Shown here piece by piece: positions 59,065 through 64,000 of a stretch of DNA of 64,000 nucleotides. Numbering within the stretch: the stretch's first letter is position 1; the number at the start of each line of letters is the position of its first letter. The DNA comes from Geomonas propionica (lineage in GTDB: Bacteria; Desulfobacterota; Desulfuromonadia; Geobacterales; Geobacteraceae), in assembly GCF_016458235.1 (NCBI RefSeq), contig NZ_JAEMHK010000011.1:62001-126000 (forward strand). Reading direction: 5' to 3'. The notes under the pieces were generated by a model, which was not told where the DNA came from, searched no databases, and saw nothing but the letters and a program-made list of their open reading frames with translations. Both the position numbers and the translations under genes were made by a program.

Positions 59065-61677
59065 CTACCGTTTCCGGTTTTTGACTGTGACGTACACGTT
59101 GGAAGCCTGCTTTGTATTGCCCGCGGCATCATAGGCCTTGGCTGAGAGCGTGTATGAAGTGTTATTAGCTACTGTCGTGGTGTCCCAGACGTAACTGTAG
59201 GGAGCTTGAGTGACCGTAGCCACCAACTTCCCGCTGACGAAGAAATCGACTTTAGTGACACCGACGTTGTCAGTGGCGTTGGCCTTGATGGTAACCAACC
59301 CGCTTACATAGGTTTTCGTAGCCGGCGACGTTATGGCTATCGTGGGAGCTATGGTATCGGTCGTTGGGTTGGAGACGTTGACCGCGTTGCTTTGCGATAT
59401 TCCGGCGTTGCCTGCTGCGTCGTAGGCCTTTGCTGTCAGCGTATAGCTGCCGTTGGCAACGGCTGTAGTGTTCCAACTGTAGGCGTACGGGGCGGCGCTA
59501 CTGGTCGCGACCAGGACGCCGTTTCGGTAGAACTCGACTTTACTGACCCCGATGTTGTCTGACGCGCTGGCGGTTACGGTGACCGTCCCGCTCACGGTGC
59601 TGCCACTGGCGGGCGAGGTTACGGCGACGGTTGGAGCCGTGGCGTCGGGGGTTACGTTGGAGACGTTGACTGACGTGCTCTGGGACGCCCCGGCGTTGCC
59701 GGCGGCGTCGTACGCTTTGGCCGTCAGCGTGTAGCTGCCGTTGGCAACGGCTGTGGTGTTCCAGCTGTAGGCGTACGGCGCCGCGCTGCTGGTTGCGACC
59801 AGTGCGCCGTTTCTGTAGAACTCGACTTTACTGACCCCGACATTGTCGGACGCGCTGGCGGTCACTGTGACCGTCCCGCTCACCGTGCTGCCACTGGTAG
59901 GCGAGGTTACAGCAACGGTCGGAGCGGTGGTGTCGTTACTTACCGAGACCACAGAGCTCTGCGATTGGGTGGCGTTTCCTGCGGCATCGAAGGCTTTTGC
60001 CACCAGGGTGTAGCTGCCGTTTGCCACGGTCCTGGTATCCCAGCTGTAGCTGTAGGGAGCTGTGGCGACGGTGGCTTGCAGCACGTTGTTGCTGTAAAAC
60101 TCGACCTTGCTGACACCTACGTTGTCACTGGCGCTGGCGGTAACCGTGACCGTGCCGCTGACCGTGGCCCCCGTAATTGGGGAGGAAAGCGCCACACTCG
60201 GGGCGATGAGATCGTTCGATACATTGACTGTCAGTACCTGCGACTGCCCCAGGTTCCCCGCCGCGTCGTACGCCTTGGCCGTCAGGTTGTACACGCCGTT
60301 GGCGACTGTCTTGCTGTTCCACGCGTAGGAGTAGGGGGCCATGTTCGTGGCTGATAGCAGGGCGTTGTTCAGGTAGAACTCGACCCTGCTCACGCCGACG
60401 TTGTCCGAGGCACTGGCGGCGATGTTCACCGACCCGCTCACGGTCATGTTGTTTCCGGGGGAAGTGAGGGAGACGGTGGGGGCTGTGAGGTCGTTGGCCA
60501 CGTTTACCGTGACGCTCTGGGACTGCCCGATGTTTCCGGCGGCATCGTAAGCCTTGGTCATCAGGGTGTAGCTCCCCGGGGCGAGGGCTCCGGTGTTCCA
60601 GGAGTAGACGTAGGGGGAGGAGGGGATGGTCGCCTGCAGCGCGCCGTTCACGTAGAACTCCACCTTGGTCACCCCGACGTTGTCGGCAGCGTCAGCCGTG
60701 ACCGACACGGTGCCTGCCACCGTCGCGGAATTTGAGGGGTAGGTGATGGCGGTGGTGGGTGCCTGCATCTCGGCGACGGTTACCACGTTGGAATAAGCGC
60801 TCTCCTCGCCGGCCGCGTTGTAGGCGGTGACGGCGAAACTGTAGGAGTGGGCGGGGTCGAGGTTGGCGATGGAGGCCGTGGTGATGTTCTGCACGTCAAC
60901 CGGGGCCGGCCCCTGGAACGGTTGCACGGTGGAGTCGGGCTGGTAGTGGACCTTGTAGCCGACCACGGCGGTGTCCGGCGAGGGGTCCCATTGCAGGGAA
61001 ACGGAGGACGCGGAAGCCGCGCTGCTCATCCCCATGGCCATGATGGCGGCAACGACCGCGTTGACGCACATCTTCTGCAGGCGTACCGCGTGGTTGATCT
61101 CGCTCCTGCGCACGTACCCCTCAGCGACAAGGATATCGCCGAGTTTTCTTCCGGTCTGGCCCTGTTTGGCGAGGGCCGACTCCAGCTGTTCGCGGGTGAC
61201 GTGGCCGGTGGAAATGAGCAGCTCGCCCAGCCTGAGGGGCGTACCTGCCGGGATTGCCTGGTTCTGCTGCCAGTCAAGGAGCCCTTTTAGCTGCAGTTCG
61301 GTGAGTATCCCAAGGCGCATGAAGACCTCGCCCAGACGCTCCCCGCTCTTTTTCTGCTCGGCGATGGCATGGTCGAGCTGCTGCGCGGTGATCCTCCCCG
61401 ACTGCACCAGTAGGGCGCCCAGCAGCTGCCGGTCGCCAGCCGCCAGTTTGACAGCGTTCTCCATGTGGCTTAGGTGCTGCTGGATGGACAGCGGGGCCGC
61501 GACGTCCTCAGGGTTCAGGACCCCCATTCTGACCAGGACGCCGCCAAGCAGCTCGTGGGTCGTCTTTTGCTCCCTGAGGGCTCGATCGAGGGCGCGCTTC
61601 GACACGAATTTGCCATCGAGCAGTATCTGCCCGAGCGCACGCCTGGAAATCCTTTGAAACAGGTTTGGACTCTGCAT
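59065..61677 (-). CDS. MshEN-repeat / FN3 / six Ig-like repeat protein
   Basis: This 870-residue protein is an unusual fusion. Residues about 14-59, 86-130 and 149-194 are three copies of a helix pair of form 'LGELLISTGHVTREQLESAL' followed by a second LG-x2-L helix, the pattern of MshEN/GspE N-terminal domains, several of which bind c-di-GMP. Residues about 203-222 (CVNAVVAAIMAMGMSSAASA) are one hydrophobic stretch like an internal signal or anchor. Next is a fibronectin type III-like domain (about 225-305) and then six Ig-like repeats of 90-96 residues, each with 'DNVGV(S/T)KVEFY' and ending 'AYDAAGN'. There is no PEP-CTERM. The C-terminal part should be outside the cell and the N-terminal part in the cytoplasm. 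The function is unknown. Preceded by CAGGAG-like bases on the minus strand. Confidence 0.82.
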   Translation of the reverse strand: MQSPNLFQRISRRALGQILLDGKFVSKRALDRALREQKTTHELLGGVLVRMGVLNPEDVAAPLSIQQHLSHMENAVKLAAGDRQLLGALLVQSGRITAQQLDHAIAEQKKSGERLGEVFMRLGILTELQLKGLLDWQQNQAIPAGTPLRLGELLISTGHVTREQLESALAKQGQTGRKLGDILVAEGYVRRSEINHAVRLQKMCVNAVVAAIMAMGMSSAASASSVSLQWDPSPDTAVVGYKVHYQPDSTVQPFQGPAPVDVQNITTASIANLDPAHSYSFAVTAYNAAGEESAYSNVVTVAEMQAPTTAITYPSNSATVAGTVSVTADAADNVGVTKVEFYVNGALQATIPSSPYVYSWNTGALAPGSYTLMTKAYDAAGNIGQSQSVTVNVANDLTAPTVSLTSPGNNMTVSGSVNIAASASDNVGVSRVEFYLNNALLSATNMAPYSYAWNSKTVANGVYNLTAKAYDAAGNLGQSQVLTVNVSNDLIAPSVALSSPITGATVSGTVTVTASASDNVGVSKVEFYSNNVLQATVATAPYSYSWDTRTVANGSYTLVAKAFDAAGNATQSQSSVVSVSNDTTAPTVAVTSPTSGSTVSGTVTVTASASDNVGVSKVEFYRNGALVATSSAAPYAYSWNTTAVANGSYTLTAKAYDAAGNAGASQSTSVNVSNVTPDATAPTVAVTSPASGSTVSGTVTVTASASDNIGVSKVEFYRNGVLVATSSAAPYAYSWNTTAVANGSYTLTAKAYDAAGNAGISQSNAVNVSNPTTDTIAPTIAITSPATKTYVSGLVTIKANATDNVGVTKVDFFVSGKLVATVTQAPYSYVWDTTTVANNTSYTLSAKAYDAAGNTKQASNVYVTVKNRKR
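59370..59935 (-). repeat. Tandem 288-bp DNA repeat encoding Ig units 4 and 5
   Basis: The two most similar Ig-like units are encoded by adjacent segments of about 288 bases, for example around 59450-59574 and again around 59738-59862, which differ at only a few bases. All six units extend over about 59065-60760 with lower similarity. Such repeats can gain or lose units by recombination. Confidence 0.75.
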
Positions 61678-61996
61678 GATCAGCTCCTTTCTGCAGGCGG
61701 ATGTACTGTCTCGCTCCGCAGTGGCGTTCGTCAGACATACGCCTAGAGTGCCGCAACATAGCCATGCTCAATCAGTGGGGAAGGTGCCTAGTAGGAGGCG
61801 GATAGTCAGGGGCTATCTGACAGTTTAAATCCTTTCCGCACGCGTGGCAATGTCATTATGATTTATATTTTGTCTCGGTTTGTCAATCAATTAGCTTGCA
61901 GAAGGTATTTTTTGCACAGGCTGTACTTTTTTGCCTATCTTGCAGAGTATGGTGATTCAGATTGCATAATTTTCATTGTCGTTTTATATTTTCGGC
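61678..61996. other. Divergent intergenic region, AT-rich
   Basis: This 319-base stretch separates the MshEN-Ig gene and the next glycosyltransferase. It contains a TTTATATTTTG-type block at 61861-61872 and several T runs but no promoter pair I would trust, no sigma-54 site with correct spacing and no riboswitch-like core. The start of the following glycosyltransferase is only weakly supported. Confidence 0.4.
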
Positions 61997-63092
61997 ATGA
62001 TCAAGGTCTGTCACATCATCTCCGGGGATCTCTGGGCTGGCGCCGAGGTTATGGCGTGCCACCTGCTGCGGGAACTTGTCCTCACAGAGGAGCTGAGGCT
62101 TTATGTGCTGCTGCTAAACGACGGGCGGCTGGCGGCTGAACTGAGGGAAGCAGGCCTTTCCGTCACCGTATTCGACGAGAGCCGTTGCTCTTTCACAAAA
62201 CTGGCCGGTGAGGTCCGCAATTTCCTCAAGAAGGACCCCCCAGACCTGATCCATTCGCACAGGTACAAGGAGAACCTCCTTGCCCTTATGGGGAGCGCGG
62301 GGAGCCCCCGCACCCGCCTGATCGCCACTCAGCATGGCCTTCCGGAAGAGAATGGGCTCTCCCTGCTACAGGGAGCCAAGGTGAGGGCGAACTTTTTCCT
62401 GATGAGCCGGTTTTTCGATAGGACTGTAGCTGTTTCCAGGGATATCCGGGACCACCTGGTACAGAGCCTGGGCTTTCGTGACGACCGCGTTGCCGTGATC
62501 CACAACGGCGTTCCGATCCCTTCTGAAAACGTTTCTCCCGCCTCCTGCGTCGCCGGTTTCCGCATCGGCTCCTCGGGGCGGCTTTGCCAGGTGAAAGACT
62601 ACCCCCTAATGGTCGCAGTTGCCAGCATCGTTTGTGCGAAACGCCAGGCCCGGTTTCTGCTGGCCGGGGAGGGGAGCTGCCGGGGAGAAATTGCCGCGTC
62701 TATAACTGCGCGCGGCCTGGATGGACGCTTCGTTCTCGCCGGGCATCTTGATGACATGGACTCCTTCTACCGGGGGCTCGACCTCTACCTCAACACTTCC
62801 CGGCACGAGGGGATCCCAATGACCATTCTGGAGGCGATGGCACGGGGGGTACCGGTCGTGGCCCCGGCAGTGGGGGGGGATCGGCGAGATCGTCGAGCAC
62901 GGCGTGGAGGGGTTCCTGGTCGACGGGCGTGACCCGGAGGCCTTTGCCCGGCGCTGCCTGGAGTTGGCCGACAATTCGGAACTGCACGCAGCGATGTCGC
63001 GCGCCGCGCGCCTGAAAGCGGACCGTGAGTTTTCCTCACGGCAGATGGCGCAACACTACTACCGGATCTATCAGGAAGTGCTGGCAGACTGA
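61997..63092 (+). pseudogene. Glycosyltransferase family 4, frameshifted in a G8 tract
   Basis: Translated from ATG 61997 the frame runs through a normal GT4 N-terminal half ('IKVCHIISGDLWAGAEVMAC') and donor domain ('FRIGSSGRLCQVKDYPLMVA', 'LNTSRHEGIPMTILEAMARG') and then fails after 'VAPAVGG'. The expected continuation 'IGEIVEHGVEGFLVDGRDPE' is found one base later in the next frame and ends at 63092. The cause is the run of eight G at 62872-62879; seven would restore one frame of about 364 residues, normal for the family. It could be a sequencing error, a broken gene or a phase-variable gene. Start by ATG 61997 has no clear ribosome site. Confidence 0.82.
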
Positions 63093-63107
63093 AACCGGAG
63101 CATACCT

Positions 63108-64000
63108 ATGGCCCTTCTCCTGTCCTTGTTTATCTTCCTCGTCTTCTTCGCCTACTTCGGCTACCCTTTATCCCTTTACCTCATCTCAAGGTTCAAGGTA
63201 AGGGAAGTGCGCAGGGCGCCCTGCACACCCAGGGTGACCTTCATCATCACCGCCTTCAACGAGGAAAAGCGCATCCGGCAAAAGCTGGAAAATACGCTGG
63301 CGCTCACCTATGCCCCAGAACTTATACAGATCATAGTCGCCTCCGACGGTTCCACCGACCGCACTAACGAGATAGTGAGGGAGTTCGCGGCAAATGGGGT
63401 GCGACTCCTCGAGGTGAAGGACCGGGGGGGGAAAGAGAACGCCCAGAAGGAGGCAGTCGCCGCGGCGGATGGTGACATTCTGGTGTTCTCTGACGTGGCG
63501 ACGGTCATTGACCCCGAGAGCCTGCACCACATGATGGCCAACTTCGCCGACCCTTGCATCGGATGCGTTAGCAGCGTCGACCGGGTCGTCGGGCGCGACG
63601 GGAAGCCGTGCGGTGAGGGGGCCTACGTGCGCTACGAGATGTGGCTGAGGGACCTGGAGGGGAGGGTGAACTCACTGGTGGGACTGAGTGGTTCCTTTTT
63701 CGCGGCCCGAAAGGAGGTCTGCCGGGACTTCTCGCCTGACATGCAGAGCGATTTCCGGACTTTGCTGAACAGCATGCGGTTCGGGTTGCGCGGGATCGGC
63801 GATAACCGGGTGATCGGGCATTACCAAGATGTGGCTGACAGCAACCGGGAGTTCGACCGCAAGGTGAGGACCGTACTCAGGGGACTGACTGTCTTCTTTA
63901 AGAACCTGGAATTTTTGAATGTATTTCGCTATGGCCTGTTCTCTTACCAGTTTTTCTGCCACAAACTGCTGCGCTGGCTGGTCCCTTTTTTCCTGGCAGC
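63108..64000 (+). CDS. Glycosyltransferase family 2 (3' end beyond window)
   Basis: The frame is open from ATG 63108 to the end of the window, 297 codons so far. It starts with a hydrophobic segment ('LSLFIFLVFFAYFGYPLSLY'), then the GT-A domain: 'RVTFIITAFNEEKRIRQKLE', 'IIVASDGSTDRTNEIVREFA', the DxD-like 'LVFSDVATVIDPESL' and 'VGLSGSFFAARKEVC'. The end shows the start of a second hydrophobic region (WLVPFFLA). This layout is that of membrane-bound polymerising glycosyltransferases (BcsA/PgaC type). It follows the frameshifted gene by 15 bases, with CCGGAG eight bases before the start. Confidence 0.88.
   Translation, partial: MALLLSLFIFLVFFAYFGYPLSLYLISRFKVREVRRAPCTPRVTFIITAFNEEKRIRQKLENTLALTYAPELIQIIVASDGSTDRTNEIVREFAANGVRLLEVKDRGGKENAQKEAVAAADGDILVFSDVATVIDPESLHHMMANFADPCIGCVSSVDRVVGRDGKPCGEGAYVRYEMWLRDLEGRVNSLVGLSGSFFAARKEVCRDFSPDMQSDFRTLLNSMRFGLRGIGDNRVIGHYQDVADSNREFDRKVRTVLRGLTVFFKNLEFLNVFRYGLFSYQFFCHKLLRWLVPFFLA

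Noticed and set aside
62904-63092. A separate 62-residue gene downstream of the glycosyltransferase
   Set aside because: Its protein is exactly the missing C-terminus of the upstream glycosyltransferase after a one-base shift, so it is not an independent gene.
1-64000. CRISPR array, insertion sequence, integrase or prophage
   Set aside because: No regularly spaced short repeats with unique spacers, no transposase or integrase motif (DDE or tyrosine recombinase) and no terminal inverted repeats were seen.

Overview
The window looks like chromosome of a GC-rich Gram-negative bacterium of the Geobacterales (Geobacter/Geomonas/Citrifermentans type). The reasons are the combination of a complete exosortase A (XrtA)/PEP-CTERM exopolysaccharide locus, a c-di-GMP-I (GEMM-I) riboswitch, a small protein resembling one I know from Geobacter, an MJ0042 zinc-ribbon/DUF3426-like protein and lexA next to dinB. 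This assignment is inferred from gene content only; no rRNA is present.

Region 1 (1-9.1 kb) is housekeeping. It holds the end of a metNIQ methionine ABC transporter operon, tRNA-Arg(CCG), a DUF1573 periplasmic protein, a repeat-rich zinc-ribbon membrane protein, a Tat-type N-acetylmuramoyl-L-alanine amidase and mutS.

Region 2 (9.4-22 kb) is mixed. A nucleotide-sugar dehydrogenase, a diadenylate-cyclase-like (DAC) protein and a glycosyltransferase form an apparent operon. A lexA - small ORF - dinB SOS operon follows, with a visible operator. Then come an outer-membrane barrel, a ChaN-like protein, an M1 peptidase and a short flagellin with an excellent sigma-28 promoter. The flagellin is followed by a tiny gene whose C-terminal half is a flagellin C-terminus.

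Region 3 (22-45 kb) is the XrtA/PEP-CTERM exopolysaccharide locus. Two PEP-CTERM sorting substrates, each with a sigma-54 (-24/-12) promoter, flank a forward operon of acyltransferases and a deacetylase. A CAAX-protease-like protein is nearby. The core operon follows: PrsT, initiating sugar transferase, export protein, chain-length protein, tyrosine autokinase, ATPase, outer-membrane barrel, deacetylase, FemAB, aminotransferase, acyltransferase, exosortase A and EpsI.

Region 4 (44.9-64 kb) is a visibly more AT-rich polysaccharide block. It holds an ABC flippase, a low-molecular-weight tyrosine phosphatase, an O-ligase, several glycosyltransferases, a deacetylase, an ATP-grasp enzyme, a CapK-like adenylating enzyme and a CapA-like protein. 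It ends with a secreted beta-rich protein behind a GEMM-I riboswitch. A very unusual protein follows, joining three MshEN-like (c-di-GMP-binding family) repeats to a hydrophobic segment, an FN3 domain and six Ig-like repeats. Two more glycosyltransferases close the window, one frameshifted in a G8 tract. Base composition changes inside the aminotransferase gene (~41.75 kb) and near the end of epsI (~44.7 kb), suggesting that variable cargo has been swapped around a conserved XrtA core.

The regions fit one theme: synthesis, export, decoration and anchoring of an extracellular matrix, tied to nucleotide second messengers. The riboswitch and MshEN domains point to c-di-GMP and the DAC domain to c-di-AMP; sigma-54 and sigma-28 promoters also appear.
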